A stretch of DNA of 64,000 nucleotides from Cronobacter malonaticus LMG 23826 (GCF_001277215.2 NZ_CP013940.1:2356001-2420000); one strand, 5' to 3'. Shown: positions 15,386 through 26,970, counted from the stretch's first letter. Notes: generated from the sequence alone by a model not told the origin. Made by a program: numbers and translations.

Positions 15386-16027
15386 ATGAATTCACGCGCC
15401 CTGCTGCTGGTGGATCTGCAAAACGATTTTTGCGCCGGCGGCGCGCTGGCGGTCGCGGAAGGCGACAGCACGGTGGATATCGCGAACGCGATGATTGAAT
15501 GGTGTCAGAGCCGCGGCGAGCCGGTGGTGGCAAGCCAGGACTGGCACCCGGCGAACCACGGCAGTTTTGCTTCCGTTCAGCACGCCGAGCCGTTCACGCA
15601 AGGCACGCTCGACGGCCTGCCGCAGACCTGGTGGCCGGATCACTGCATTCAGGAGAGCGACGGCGCGGCACTCCATCCGCTGCTGAACCAGAAGGCCATT
15701 GAACAGCGCTTTTACAAAGGCGAGAACCCGGCGATTGACAGCTACAGCGCGTTTTTCGATAACGGACACCGTCAGAAAACCGCGCTCGACGCCTGGCTGC
15801 GTGAGCATGGCGTAAGCGAGTTGATCGTTATGGGGCTTGCGACCGACTACTGCGTCAAATACACGGTGCTCGACGCGCTAAGGCTGGGGTATACGGTGAA
15901 TGTGATCACCGACGGCTGCCGTGGCGTTAACCTGACGCCGCAGGCGAGTATGCTGGCGTTTCAGGAGATGGCGGCGAGCGGCGCCACGCTTTATACGCTC
16001 GACGACTGGCGTGAAACGCAGGCATAA
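15386..16027 (+). CDS. pncA: Nicotinamidase PncA
   Basis: Deamidates nicotinamide to nicotinate for NAD salvage. The 213 residues show the Asp-Lys-Cys triad of the isochorismatase fold: LLVDLQNDF (Asp10), FYKGENP (Lys near 111) and ATDYCVKY (Cys near 156). AAAGGAG precedes the ATG. It is downstream of ansA in one transcript. Confidence 0.96.
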   Translation: MNSRALLLVDLQNDFCAGGALAVAEGDSTVDIANAMIEWCQSRGEPVVASQDWHPANHGSFASVQHAEPFTQGTLDGLPQTWWPDHCIQESDGAALHPLLNQKAIEQRFYKGENPAIDSYSAFFDNGHRQKTALDAWLREHGVSELIVMGLATDYCVKYTVLDALRLGYTVNVITDGCRGVNLTPQASMLAFQEMAASGATLYTLDDWRETQA

Positions 16028-16054
16028 ACCGCATCAGTCATCCGTTGCTTCATG

Positions 16055-16088
16055 AAAAAAGGCCGCTGAGCAATCCGCGGCCTTTTTT
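16055..16088. terminator. Bidirectional terminator between pncA and yeaC
   Basis: Six A, GGCCGC, a 10-base loop, GCGGCC, six T. It serves the convergent pncA and yeaC genes. Confidence 0.85.
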
Positions 16089-16109
16089 ATAGCTTCAGCA
16101 CATTTCAGC

Positions 16110-16388
16110 TTACTCTGGCTTGAGCGTGGCGATGGGCTGCTGATTGATGCCAAATTCCGCCTTCAGCTGCTGCTTGCTTTTCATCACCAGCTGGCCGTCA
16201 GTGCCGATCGTCATATGCTGCGGATTGGTGTTGTGGCGCATCTGCCAGAGCATCACCAGTTGCAGGCTGTTTTCTTTCTGCTCGGGCGTGAGCGCCACGC
16301 CATCGGGCCATTTTCCGAGTTCTACGGCGGTCGCGAGACGCTCGTAAACCTCCGGCGTCATGCTGCTAATCAGGTCTTCCAGGTTCAT
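16110..16388 (-). CDS. yeaC: YeaC, DUF1315 protein
   Basis: A small cytoplasmic protein of 92 residues and unknown function. The start at the ATG at 16388 gives MNLEDLISSMTPEVY, matching E. coli YeaC. A longer frame to 16460 overlaps msrB and is unlikely. GGAG lies about 9 bases before the start. It follows msrB closely on the same strand, so they are probably one transcript. Confidence 0.85.
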   Translation of the reverse strand: MNLEDLISSMTPEVYERLATAVELGKWPDGVALTPEQKENSLQLVMLWQMRHNTNPQHMTIGTDGQLVMKSKQQLKAEFGINQQPIATLKPE

Positions 16389-16428
16389 AAAAACGCGCTC
16401 CAGTGGAATAATTTGCTGAATCGATTCT

Positions 16429-16842
16429 TCAGCCTTTGATTTGCTCGCCGTTATCGTCATCGGTGAAGCTCAGCGACGCCGAATTGACGCAGTAGCGCTC
16501 GCCGGTGGGCTGCGGGCCATCCGGGAAGACATGTCCCAGGTGCGCGTCGCAGTTGCCGCAGCGGATTTCAATGCGCTGCATGCCGTGCGAGTAATCGTTA
16601 AGGTAGCGGATCGAATCTTCGCTTACCGGCTCGTAAAAGCTCGGCCAGCCACAGCCGGAATCATACTTGGTTTCAGAGTTGAACAGCGGCGCATCGCACA
16701 CCAGACAGTGGTAGACGCCATCACGCTTGTTATGCAGCAGACGCCCGGTATACGGCGGTTCCGTACCGTGATTCTGGGTGACATAGAACTGCATTTCCGT
16801 CAGGGTGTTTTTCAGGTCGTCCTGGGAGTTTTGATTGGCCAT
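16429..16842 (-). CDS. msrB: Peptide methionine-R-sulfoxide reductase MsrB
   Basis: Reduces methionine-(R)-sulfoxide in proteins. The 137 residues contain the two CxxC zinc motifs (CLVCDAP near 46; CGNCDAH near 97) and the catalytic cysteine in RYCVNSASL near 118. It is the first gene of msrB-yeaC and divergent from gapA, as in E. coli. Confidence 0.96.
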   Translation of the reverse strand: MANQNSQDDLKNTLTEMQFYVTQNHGTEPPYTGRLLHNKRDGVYHCLVCDAPLFNSETKYDSGCGWPSFYEPVSEDSIRYLNDYSHGMQRIEIRCGNCDAHLGHVFPDGPQPTGERYCVNSASLSFTDDDNGEQIKG

Positions 16843-16961
16843 AAGGTGACATCTCGGAGAGGTTTAAGCAGTTACATTACCTGCAATATTCTAACAAAAC
16901 ATTAACAGTAACGCGTACACTTTTGGTCTAAACTTAGCACTGAAAATGCAGCAGACAAGCA

Positions 16962-16983
16962 AACGTGATTAACATCACACTTT
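16962..16983 (+). promoter_or_regulatory. CRP site upstream of gapA
   Basis: CGTGA, six bases, TCACA, which is nine of ten core positions of the TGTGA-N6-TCACA consensus. It lies about 225 bases before gapA in the msrB/gapA intergenic region. It could act on an upstream gapA promoter or on msrB. Confidence 0.55.
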
Positions 16984-17116
16984 TGTTTTCGGCGCCCTTT
17001 TAAATTCCTCTCAGCGTCCCCATATGGACCTGAGCCCAAAAGGAAGAGTGAGGTGAGTCAGTCGTGCAAAGCTTGTCCATAGGATTGATTTGTCGCAATG
17101 ATTGACACGATTCCGC

Positions 17117-17144
17117 TTGACGCTGCGTAAGGTTTTTGTAATTT
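17117..17144 (+). promoter_or_regulatory. Main gapA promoter
   Basis: TTGACG, 16 bases, TAATTT. The bases match the E. coli gapA P1 region as I remember it. It leaves a leader of about 35 to 40 bases. Confidence 0.65.
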
Positions 17145-17175
17145 TACAGCCAACCTTTTATTCACTAACAAATAG

Positions 17176-18183
<1,008 letters not shown>

Positions 18184-18204
18184 GTGAGATGAGATTCTGA
18201 TCTT

Positions 18205-18229
18205 AAGGGCGACTTCGGTCGCCCTTTTT
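18205..18229 (+). terminator. Intrinsic terminator after gapA
   Basis: AAGGGCGAC, TTCG tetraloop, GTCGCCCTT, then T residues. It lies between gapA and yeaD. Confidence 0.85.
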
Positions 18230-18259
18230 ATTTGGATTTAAGACAGAGGATTGCCAGAA

Positions 18260-19147
18260 ATGATCAATACGCTTTTTGCCCTGCCGGTGTCTGAGCAGTT
18301 AACGCCTTACCTCTCCCGTCGCCAGCATGACGAGCTGGATATCATCGTTATCGACCATCCGCAGGTCCGCGCCGCCGTGGCGCTGCAGGGCGCGCACCTG
18401 CTGTGCTGGAAACCGGCTGGTGAAGAAGAGGTGTTATGGCTGAGCGCCAACACGCCGTTTAAAAAAGGTGTCGCACTGCGTGGCGGCGTGCCTGTCTGCT
18501 GGCCGTGGTTTGGCCCGTCGGCGCAAAAAGATCTGCCCTCGCACGGTTTCGCACGCAACCTGCCGTGGAATCTGAGCGCCCATAATGAAGACGACAACGG
18601 CGTGGTGCTGACGTTTGAACTGCACGCAAGTGACGCGAGCCGTAAGCTCTGGCCGCACGATTTCACTCTTTATGCGCGCTATAAGCTCGGCAAAACCTGC
18701 GAAATGGAACTGGAAGCGCACGGCGAATTCGAAACCACTTCCGCACTCCACTCTTATTTCAACGTGGGCGATATCGCCGACGTGAAAGTGAGCGGGCTTG
18801 GCGAGGCGTATATCGACAAAGTGAATGGTGGCGAGGAAGGCAAACTCAACGGCGGCGTGCAGGCGTTTCCGGACCGTACCGATCGCGTTTACCTGAACCC
18901 GGAAGGATGCAGCCTGATCCATGACGATGCGCTTAACCGCACTATCGAAGTCGTGCATCACCACAACAGCAATGTGGTGGGCTGGAACCCAGGCCCGGCG
19001 CTCTCCGTCAGCATGGGCGACATGCCGGATGACGGCTATAAGACGTTCGTTTGCGTGGAAACCGCCTGCGTGACCACACCGCAGCAGACGCGTGAAGATA
19101 AACCCTCACGCCTCTCCCAGACGCTGCGCGTCGTTAAAAAAGCCTGA
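18260..19147 (+). CDS. yeaD: D-hexose-6-phosphate mutarotase YeaD
   Basis: Interconverts alpha and beta anomers of hexose 6-phosphates. The 295 residues belong to the aldose-1-epimerase-like family. The key histidine is in HSYFNVGD near residue 165, with conserved PVCWPWFG near 84 and FPDRTDR near 214. The ATG at 18260 is chosen because AGAGGA sits 9 bases upstream and the family starts here; the TTG at 18251 would abut that site. Confidence 0.94.
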   Translation: MINTLFALPVSEQLTPYLSRRQHDELDIIVIDHPQVRAAVALQGAHLLCWKPAGEEEVLWLSANTPFKKGVALRGGVPVCWPWFGPSAQKDLPSHGFARNLPWNLSAHNEDDNGVVLTFELHASDASRKLWPHDFTLYARYKLGKTCEMELEAHGEFETTSALHSYFNVGDIADVKVSGLGEAYIDKVNGGEEGKLNGGVQAFPDRTDRVYLNPEGCSLIHDDALNRTIEVVHHHNSNVVGWNPGPALSVSMGDMPDDGYKTFVCVETACVTTPQQTREDKPSRLSQTLRVVKKA

Positions 19148-19155
19148 TAACCAAC

Positions 19156-19182
19156 GGCCTCGCGAATAGCGGGGCCTTTTTT
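19156..19182 (+). terminator. Terminator after yeaD
   Basis: GGCCTCGC, a 5-base loop, GCGGGGCC (one G-T pair), then six T. Confidence 0.75.
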
Positions 19183-19218
19183 ATCCGCCCTTCCCTGTTT
19201 TCCGTGAGCCTGCGCCAT

Positions 19219-19242
19219 AAAAAAGGGCGCCATAAGGCGCCC
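19219..19242 (-). terminator. Terminator after mipA
   Basis: On the minus strand GGGCGCC, TTAT, GGCGCCC, then six T, 19 bases after the mipA stop codon. Confidence 0.8.
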
Positions 19243-19260
19243 CAAAAATCGCGTTACACA

Positions 19261-20007
19261 TCAGAACGTGTAAGTTACGCCGGTAGACAGCAGCGCAGAC
19301 CAGGAACGGTCAACCATCGGGCTGTCTTTGGCTTCGTCGCTCAGGTGGGTGTAACGGCCGCTGCCGTAAACGCTCCAGCTGTCAGAGAGACGATAGACGG
19401 CGGTCAGCTCAGCATACGGCGCCCAGCCATCGTCAGCGTCATAGCGGTCAAGCCCGCTGCGGCGCGACTCTTTGCCGCTCACGCCATAGTAGTAGTCATT
19501 CTGGTTTTCACTGCTCCACTCAACACCGATGCCCGGCGTCAGGGTAAGGCCGCCGTTGGTGTAACGATAAAGCCACGCCAGATCCCACACGATACCGTTG
19601 CTGTTATCCAGCGTATCGGCCGCGAGAGAGGTACGCAGATAGCCATACGGCGTATTGTGTACGTAAGAGAGGCCCGCCATCAGCGTGGATTTGCGCTCGT
19701 CCAGACGGCGCAGCGCACGGCTGTCGCTGTCGCCCGGCTTGAAGTGCAGCGGCGAATAGTACGCCATAATGGAAAGCTTATCGGCAGTGTCATTCCACAG
19801 GTAGTAACCCGCGCCAAGGCCGCGTACCCAGAAGTTATCGCCTTCATAGTTGATAACAGGCAGAGGATAAACGTCACGGTCGTACTGTTTATAAGGGTTT
19901 ACCACCCATCCTGCACCCGCGCCAACTGACAGTTTTCCTTCTGCATGCGCAAAGGTTGCGGCTGAAGCCATAAGGGCACCCAGTGCCAGAAATTTGAATG
20001 TGCTCAC
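19261..20007 (-). CDS. mipA: MipA/OmpV-family outer-membrane protein
   Basis: An MltA-interacting scaffold-type outer-membrane beta-barrel. The 248 residues start with a signal peptide ending AHAEG near residue 23. Alternating-hydrophobicity strands follow and the last residue is Phe (TYTF), the outer-membrane assembly signal. The position next to yeaD and yeaG matches E. coli mipA (yeaF). E. coli yeaE, normally beside it, is absent. A diverged second copy exists at 45910-46659. Confidence 0.93.
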   Translation of the reverse strand: MSTFKFLALGALMASAATFAHAEGKLSVGAGAGWVVNPYKQYDRDVYPLPVINYEGDNFWVRGLGAGYYLWNDTADKLSIMAYYSPLHFKPGDSDSRALRRLDERKSTLMAGLSYVHNTPYGYLRTSLAADTLDNSNGIVWDLAWLYRYTNGGLTLTPGIGVEWSSENQNDYYYGVSGKESRRSGLDRYDADDGWAPYAELTAVYRLSDSWSVYGSGRYTHLSDEAKDSPMVDRSWSALLSTGVTYTF

Positions 20008-20443
20008 AATCCATCAAGTCCTTTAGTCAAATGATCGGCTCGCGAAGTGTAACCGCCCCTTACGCTTCACCCCAAATTTTTTCGCACTTCTTTACATCAT
20101 TGGATCGCGCAGCCTCGCATTTTCGCATGACAGGCGGCTTGCAATTTTATGACCTGACGGTGAATTCACGCCGTAAATGTAAATCCGCCAGCAGAAACAA
20201 CGGGATGAGTGCTTGATTAATCACTGAATCCCTCATAAGGCGGCATGCAAGATTTTCAAATGCCATCTACGCTTAAAATTAAGAAGGTGCATTACCCTGA
20301 CCGCAGTAGCACAGTGCAACGCGCAAAAAAAATGCTTAAGTTGGCATTAGGGTTGCTGTACTCAGAATACGTCTTCCGGGAGCCTCCACTATTCATATGA
20401 ACGGCTCTTAAACCTGTGCTAAAAAACGAAAGGACGGCATGCC
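20008..20443. other. Regulatory intergenic region between mipA and yeaG
   Basis: 436 bases with no credible gene. It holds the divergent mipA promoter on the left and the sigma-54 promoter of yeaGH at 20342-20357 on the right. The stretch 20285-20335 contains GGTGC, GCAC and GTGC words resembling NtrC half-sites, but no clear palindrome. Confidence 0.6.
20342..20357 (+). promoter_or_regulatory. Sigma-54 promoter of yeaGH
   Basis: TGGCAT, five bases, TTGCT with the GG-N10-GC spacing; one mismatch to TGGCAC-N5-TTGCW. The predicted start near 20369 is about 75 bases before yeaG. E. coli yeaGH is reported as an NtrC-controlled operon. Confidence 0.85.
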
Positions 20444-22378
20444 ATGAATATATTCGATCACTATCGCCAGCGCTATGAAGCTGCCAAGGACGAAGAGTTC
20501 ACACTGCAGGAATTTCTTACCGTTTGCCGGCAGGATCGCAGTGCATATGCAAATGCGGCGGAACGGCTATTGATGGCCATCGGTGAGCCAGTGATGGTGG
20601 ATACTGCCCAGGAGCCACGGCTCTCCCGTCTCTTTTCGAACCGGGTGGTCGCCCGGTATCCGGCGTTTGAAGAGTTTTATGGCATGGAAGAGGCCATTGA
20701 GCAGATTGTGTCGTACCTGAAACACGCGGCGCAGGGTCTGGAAGAGAAGAAACAGATCCTCTATCTGTTGGGGCCGGTGGGCGGCGGTAAATCGTCGCTT
20801 GCCGAGCGTCTGAAATCGCTGATGCAGCGCGTGCCGATTTATGTGCTGAGCGCCAACGGCGAGCGCAGCCCGGTCAACGATCACCCGCTGTGCCTGTTCA
20901 ACCCGCAGGAAGACGCGCAAATTCTGGAAAAAGAGTACAACGTTCCGCGCCGCTATCTCGGCACGATTATGTCGCCGTGGGCCGCGAAGCGGCTGCATGA
21001 GTTTGGCGGCGACATCACCAAATTCCGCGTCGTCAAAGTCTGGCCGTCGATTCTCGAGCAAATCGCTATCGCGAAAACCGAGCCGGGCGATGAAAACAAC
21101 CAGGATATCTCCGCGCTGGTGGGTAAAGTGGATATCCGTAAGCTTGAGCACCACGCGCAAAACGATCCGGACGCCTACGGCTACTCCGGCGCGCTCTGCC
21201 GCGCCAACCAGGGAGTGATGGAATTTGTCGAGATGTTTAAAGCGCCGATTAAAGTGCTGCACCCACTGCTGACGGCGACGCAGGAAGGGAACTACAACGG
21301 GACGGAAGGTATTTCCGCCCTGCCCTTTAACGGCATTATTCTCGCGCACTCCAACGAATCGGAATGGGTCACGTTCCGTAATAACAAAAACAACGAGGCG
21401 TTCCTTGACCGTGTCTATATCGTCAAGGTGCCTTACTGCCTGCGTATTTCGGAAGAGATCAAAATCTACGAAAAACTGCTTAACCACAGCGAGCTGTCGC
21501 ATGCGCCCTGCGCGCCCGGCACGCTGGAAACCCTGGCCCGTTTCTCGATCCTCTCGCGCCTGAAAGAGCCGGAAAACTCCAGCATCTATTCAAAAATGCG
21601 CGTCTATGACGGCGAAAGCCTCAAGGACACCGACCCGAAAGCGAAGTCTTATCAGGAGTATCGCGACTACGCGGGCGTCGATGAAGGCATGAACGGGCTC
21701 TCGACCCGTTTCGCGTTCAAAATCCTCTCACGCGTTTTCAACTTCGATCATACCGAAGTGGCCGCGAACCCGGTGCATCTTTTCTATGTGCTGGAGCAGC
21801 AGATCGAACGTGAACAGTTCCCGCAGGAACAGGCGGAGCGGTATCTGGAATTCCTGAAAGGCTATCTGATTCCGAAATACGCCGAATTTATCGGTAAAGA
21901 GATTCAGACAGCGTATCTGGAGTCTTACTCCGAATATGGCCAGAACATCTTTGACCGCTACGTCACCTATGCGGATTTCTGGATCCAGGATCAGGAGTAC
22001 CGCGACCCGGATACCGGTCAGCTGTTTGACCGCGAATCGCTCAACGCGGAGCTGGAAAAAATCGAGAAACCGGCGGGCATCAGCAACCCGAAAGATTTCC
22101 GCAACGAAATCGTCAACTTCGTGCTGCGCGCCCGTGCCAACAATAATGGCCGAAATCCAAACTGGACCAGCTATGAGAAGCTGCGCACGGTTATCGAGAA
22201 GAAAATGTTCTCGAACACCGAGGAGCTGCTGCCGGTTATCTCCTTTAACGCCAAAACTTCCACTGATGAGCAGAAGAAACACGACGATTTTGTCGATCGC
22301 ATGATGGAAAAAGGCTATACCCGCAAACAGGTGCGTCTGCTTTGCGAATGGTATCTGCGCGTGCGTAAGTCGTCCTGA
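20444..22378 (+). CDS. yeaG: PrkA-type serine protein kinase YeaG
   Basis: 644 residues with an N-terminal AAA+ PrkA domain (Walker A GPVGGGKSS near residue 108) and a C-terminal kinase-like PrkA domain. In E. coli YeaG is a protein kinase needed under nitrogen starvation and general stress. It is the first gene of yeaGH. The start ATGAATATATTCG is preceded by AAAGGA. It is full length. Confidence 0.96.
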   Translation: MNIFDHYRQRYEAAKDEEFTLQEFLTVCRQDRSAYANAAERLLMAIGEPVMVDTAQEPRLSRLFSNRVVARYPAFEEFYGMEEAIEQIVSYLKHAAQGLEEKKQILYLLGPVGGGKSSLAERLKSLMQRVPIYVLSANGERSPVNDHPLCLFNPQEDAQILEKEYNVPRRYLGTIMSPWAAKRLHEFGGDITKFRVVKVWPSILEQIAIAKTEPGDENNQDISALVGKVDIRKLEHHAQNDPDAYGYSGALCRANQGVMEFVEMFKAPIKVLHPLLTATQEGNYNGTEGISALPFNGIILAHSNESEWVTFRNNKNNEAFLDRVYIVKVPYCLRISEEIKIYEKLLNHSELSHAPCAPGTLETLARFSILSRLKEPENSSIYSKMRVYDGESLKDTDPKAKSYQEYRDYAGVDEGMNGLSTRFAFKILSRVFNFDHTEVAANPVHLFYVLEQQIEREQFPQEQAERYLEFLKGYLIPKYAEFIGKEIQTAYLESYSEYGQNIFDRYVTYADFWIQDQEYRDPDTGQLFDRESLNAELEKIEKPAGISNPKDFRNEIVNFVLRARANNNGRNPNWTSYEKLRTVIEKKMFSNTEELLPVISFNAKTSTDEQKKHDDFVDRMMEKGYTRKQVRLLCEWYLRVRKSS

Positions 22379-22382
22379 CGAA

Positions 22383-23788
<1,406 letters not shown>

Positions 23789-23792
23789 GCAC

Positions 23793-23818
23793 AGGGCCGA
23801 CGCGTGTCGGCCCTTTAC
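23793..23818 (+). terminator. Terminator after yeaH
   Basis: AGGGCCGAC, GCGT loop, GTCGGCCCT, then TT and a mixed A/T tract. A stable stem with a weak T tract. Confidence 0.65.
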
Positions 23819-24030
23819 ATTTCTTATCAACTTATCTTTAATTAAAGTGACACTTAACCTTTATGTCAGCCCCGCTTAAATAAATGAAAATTCTTAACCA
23901 GAATATTAAGTAACGCACCGGTTCCTTATTAATAACCCTACAGATTTTACTTACAGCCGGTTCGCTATCAGTTATAGTGAGCGGCATTATAAAATAACGA
24001 CGCGGCGCCGTCGCAGGACCTCCGTGAATC

Positions 24031-25593
24031 ATGTTTAACAGGGTCTCATTGGGCTTGAATAAGACGTCCGGGATGGTGGGGATAATCTTCGCCAGCATAT
24101 TTGCCATCCTGGCTGTTGCGCAAATTGTGTACTGGCGGACAGAGTCCAGTCGAATAGAAGCGTATAGCCAGTCGCTACTGGAACGCGCCGTCACGCTTTT
24201 ACAGCAGGCAAACTCGCTTGCTGCCCGCGAGATGAAAATGGCGCATTATTCTCCCTGTAGCGAAGCCGATCTTAATTCACTGCGCACACTGTTGTGGGAA
24301 TACCAGATGATCAAAGATGTCGGGCGCACCGGCTCTCGCGGGATTATCTGCTCGGCGCTCTGGGGACATCTTCCTGTTCCACAACCGCTGACCGCGACGG
24401 AAAATATCGTCAGTCGCGACGGCGCCCGCTGGTTATTAAATCTGCCGCTGACCGAAACGATTAACGTCAGTGCCTGGTGGCGCAACGATCTGCTGGTGAT
24501 ATTTTCTCCCTTCGTTTTCACCCGCTTTGAAAATGACGCCGGGACGGCCCACTACAGCGCGATAATTACCAATTCACAACGCGACCATCGCTGGTTTACG
24601 CTTGGACCGACGCAGGCGTCATTATCTGAAACCAATACCACCTCGCATTATGCCTGGTATTTCATCACCAAAGAGCGTTGCAATGCGCAATACGATCTCT
24701 GCGTCATTGCCGGTACGCATCCTTATGGCCTGCTCCAGGCGCGCTGGTATACCCTCGTATTGCTTATCGCGCTCGGCATTATCCTCGGGTCACTGCTCTG
24801 CGCTTGCCTGGCGCTGTATCGAAAAAAACAGACATCACTGCCTGTTCGTCTTGAAAATGCGTTGAAAAACGGCGACTTGCGGGTAGCTTATCAGCCCATT
24901 TATGAAATCGAAACCGGCCGGATGAAAGGTATGGAAGCGCTGCTGCGCTGGCACGATCATAACGGCGATGCCGTCCCGCCCGATATTTTTATCCCGCTGG
25001 CGGAAAAAGAAGGCATGATGAGTAAAGTCACCGAATTTGTGACGACCCAGGCTATTGCGGAAACGGTGGAATTACTGGAACCTTATGACCTGACGCTCAG
25101 CATTAATATTAGCCTCAACGATCTCTTTTCCCGGCATTATCTCGATTTTCTTACGCAATTAACGCACAAAACGGGTCTTGCGGCGAATCGCATTATGCTG
25201 GAAATAACGGAGCGGGAAAATGCCACGCTCGCGCATATGGAAGCGGCCATCGCGTTATTTAAGCAACATGGTTTTTTAATTGCGCTGGATGATTTCGGTA
25301 CCGGTTATTCAACCATATCCTGGCTTTCGCGCCTGCCGATTGATGAAGTGAAAGTGGATAAAAGCATTACCGATGCGATAGGCACACCAACGCTGAATAA
25401 AACGCTACTGGTCAATTTAGTTGAGATGCTGAAAGCGATGCCCCAGCAGGTGGTATTTGAAGGGCTTGAACAGCGGTTGCAGGTGGATTACTTACAGGAT
25501 AATTTTCCGGGCTGCTATGGCCAGGGATGGTGGTTTTCCCGCCCTATCGACAGCCAGGCGCTGCGCTTATTACTGACGATGCAGGCAAAATAA
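24031..25593 (+). CDS. CSS-motif c-di-GMP phosphodiesterase (EAL domain)
   Basis: 520 residues. A membrane helix near 16-36 and a second near 245-267 bracket a periplasmic domain with the cysteines of the CSS-type sensor (PCSEAD near 70; IICSALWG near 108). This sensor is thought to respond to Dsb redox state. The cytoplasmic EAL domain keeps the key motifs: EALLRW, NIS, EITE, DDFGTGYS, VKVDK and QGWWFSRP. It is therefore probably an active phosphodiesterase. E. coli has the diguanylate cyclases yeaI/yeaJ at this locus instead. I cannot assign a pde symbol. Confidence 0.88.
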   Translation: MFNRVSLGLNKTSGMVGIIFASIFAILAVAQIVYWRTESSRIEAYSQSLLERAVTLLQQANSLAAREMKMAHYSPCSEADLNSLRTLLWEYQMIKDVGRTGSRGIICSALWGHLPVPQPLTATENIVSRDGARWLLNLPLTETINVSAWWRNDLLVIFSPFVFTRFENDAGTAHYSAIITNSQRDHRWFTLGPTQASLSETNTTSHYAWYFITKERCNAQYDLCVIAGTHPYGLLQARWYTLVLLIALGIILGSLLCACLALYRKKQTSLPVRLENALKNGDLRVAYQPIYEIETGRMKGMEALLRWHDHNGDAVPPDIFIPLAEKEGMMSKVTEFVTTQAIAETVELLEPYDLTLSINISLNDLFSRHYLDFLTQLTHKTGLAANRIMLEITERENATLAHMEAAIALFKQHGFLIALDDFGTGYSTISWLSRLPIDEVKVDKSITDAIGTPTLNKTLLVNLVEMLKAMPQQVVFEGLEQRLQVDYLQDNFPGCYGQGWWFSRPIDSQALRLLLTMQAK

Positions 25594-25615
25594 AACAGCA
25601 GCCCTGAGGCTGCTG
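25587..25615 (-). terminator. Terminator of the KGG-repeat gene
   Basis: On the minus strand CAGCAGCC, TCAG, GGCTGCTG, then TTTTATTTT. It also lies just after the convergent EAL gene. Confidence 0.8.
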
Positions 25616-25643
25616 CGATAACAGATAAAATTAATGGGCCGGA

Positions 25644-25817
25644 TTATTTACGTCCGCCGCTGTGGCTGTTCTGGCCACCTTTTTTACCTGCTTCAGACGC
25701 GCGTTCCGGGTCATTTTTAAAATTCCCGCCGCTCTGCTGTCCGCCTTTTTTACCCGCTTCTGATGCTTTTTCACGATTTTCGGCAAAATTGCCGGAACCA
25801 CCACGATGTTCTGCCAT
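25644..25817 (-). CDS. KGG-repeat stress protein, YciG/YmdF family
   Basis: 57 residues beginning MAEHRGGSGNF, with two copies of the KGG unit (EAGKKGGQ near 20 and 42) separated by GGNFKNDPERA. It is small, hydrophilic and glycine-rich. E. coli YciG and YmdF are general-stress proteins linked to swarming motility, and this sequence is almost colinear with both, so I do not pick one symbol. GGAGG precedes the ATG at good spacing. A terminator follows. Confidence 0.9.
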   Translation of the reverse strand: MAEHRGGSGNFAENREKASEAGKKGGQQSGGNFKNDPERASEAGKKGGQNSHSGGRK

Positions 25818-26256
25818 AACAGCCTCCGGGATTGGGTTAGTGTTACCAGAAAAAAGGTCAATACTGAAAAAATATCATCTGCCGAAAGTATCCTTACACT
25901 TGACAGCAAGAGCGCGCCTCCATGCATTTTTTCGCAAGCGTCGCTTTGTTCAGGGTATTCCCGGCAAAGCACCGATTGTGAAACCGTCTCGCCACATTCC
26001 GGCGCTGCGCTTATTACGACGTGTCAACATGGAGATATTATTGTCTGCCTGATGACTGCCGCCGTCTTCATAAGACACTCTTATGACTCTAATACAGCTT
26101 CGCAAAGTAAGCCAAACGACAGAGTTTATTTTTTGTGAGAAATGGCTCTAGCTTGTTTATTTTATTTACTTTTATTTTGTGAAAATTTACTGGCGTTGCA
26201 AAATAAGCGAACCGCCAGTAAGGTGGAAAACATTATCCTTTAAACGAGGCGACAGA
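25818..26256. other. Intergenic region, KGG gene to yeaK
   Basis: 439 bases with no convincing gene, separating divergent genes. AT-rich from about 26080 to 26240, probably the yeaK promoter; no operator is recognisable. Confidence 0.5.
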
Positions 26257-26781
26257 ATGAAAGGTACGGATATTCACCAGCAACTCGTGGATTTACTGAC
26301 CCACGGGCAGGCGCGGTTTCGCGTGATGGAACATGAGGCGATGGGCAAATGCGAGGCGGTCTCGGAAATTCGCGGTACGCGATTAAGCCAGGGCGCCAAG
26401 GCGCTGGTCTGTAAAATCAAAGGTAATGGCGTTAAGCAGGTGGTGCTGGCGGTACTGGGCGCCGATCTCCAGGCGGATCTTGCACAGCTCGCGCAGCATC
26501 TCGGTGGCACCAAAGCGTCGCTGGCAAGCCCGGCGGAAGTTGATGCGCTTACCCGCTGCGTCTTCGGCGCTATTCCGCCGTTCAGTTTTCACCCGGAACT
26601 CAAACTGGTGGCCGATCCGCTGCTCTTTGAGCGCCACGACGAAATTGCCTTTAATGCCGGTCTGCTCGAAAAATCGATTATCATGGACACCGCCGACTAT
26701 CTGCGGCTCGCCAAACCCACACTGGTGGCTTTTCATCGCGCGCCGTCTACCAGCGCCGCTCCAGATACCGCACCGCAATAA
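26257..26781 (+). CDS. yeaK: YeaK, YbaK-domain aminoacyl-tRNA deacylase
   Basis: A stand-alone editing-domain protein of the INS/YbaK superfamily that hydrolyses mischarged aminoacyl-tRNAs in trans. The 174 residues begin MKGTDIHQQL. The conserved HEAMGKCEAVSE and the catalytic-lysine region ALVCKIKG near 60 are present, with the GAIPPFSFHP signature near 107. The ATG at 26257 matches the start of E. coli YeaK; the upstream extension is not conserved. The exact tRNA substrate cannot be read from sequence. Confidence 0.92.
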   Translation: MKGTDIHQQLVDLLTHGQARFRVMEHEAMGKCEAVSEIRGTRLSQGAKALVCKIKGNGVKQVVLAVLGADLQADLAQLAQHLGGTKASLASPAEVDALTRCVFGAIPPFSFHPELKLVADPLLFERHDEIAFNAGLLEKSIIMDTADYLRLAKPTLVAFHRAPSTSAAPDTAPQ

Positions 26782-26851
26782 CCAGCGTGGCGGCGGTGGC
26801 GAAAAAGAACGTGGTTATCCAGAGCGCATCGGGCGAGAGTAGATCGTTCAT
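26747..26851 (-). CDS. yoaI: YoaI, 34-residue membrane protein
   Basis: A 34-codon gene whose product begins MNDLLSP, spans the membrane once ([16 protein letters not shown]) and ends YLERRW. Length, topology and position between yeaK and yeaL match E. coli YoaI, a small inner-membrane protein that is reported to be PhoPQ-responsive. Its 3' end overlaps the convergent yeaK by 35 bases. Confidence 0.78.
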   Translation of the reverse strand: MNDLLSPDALWITTFFFATAATLVIAVRYLERRW

Positions 26852-26970
26852 CGTTTCTCCGGGTGTCTCGCGTTAAGAACAGTGGGATGCTGATTCCACT
26901 GATAGCGCCTTTTGATTGCAGAATAATGACGACAGGCGGCACGCTTTCTTTTTCTGGCAAGGAGCTAAAG

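Noticed and set aside
20567..21502. A 311-codon open frame on the minus strand opposite yeaG
   Set aside because: Shadow of the conserved kinase gene; no start context.
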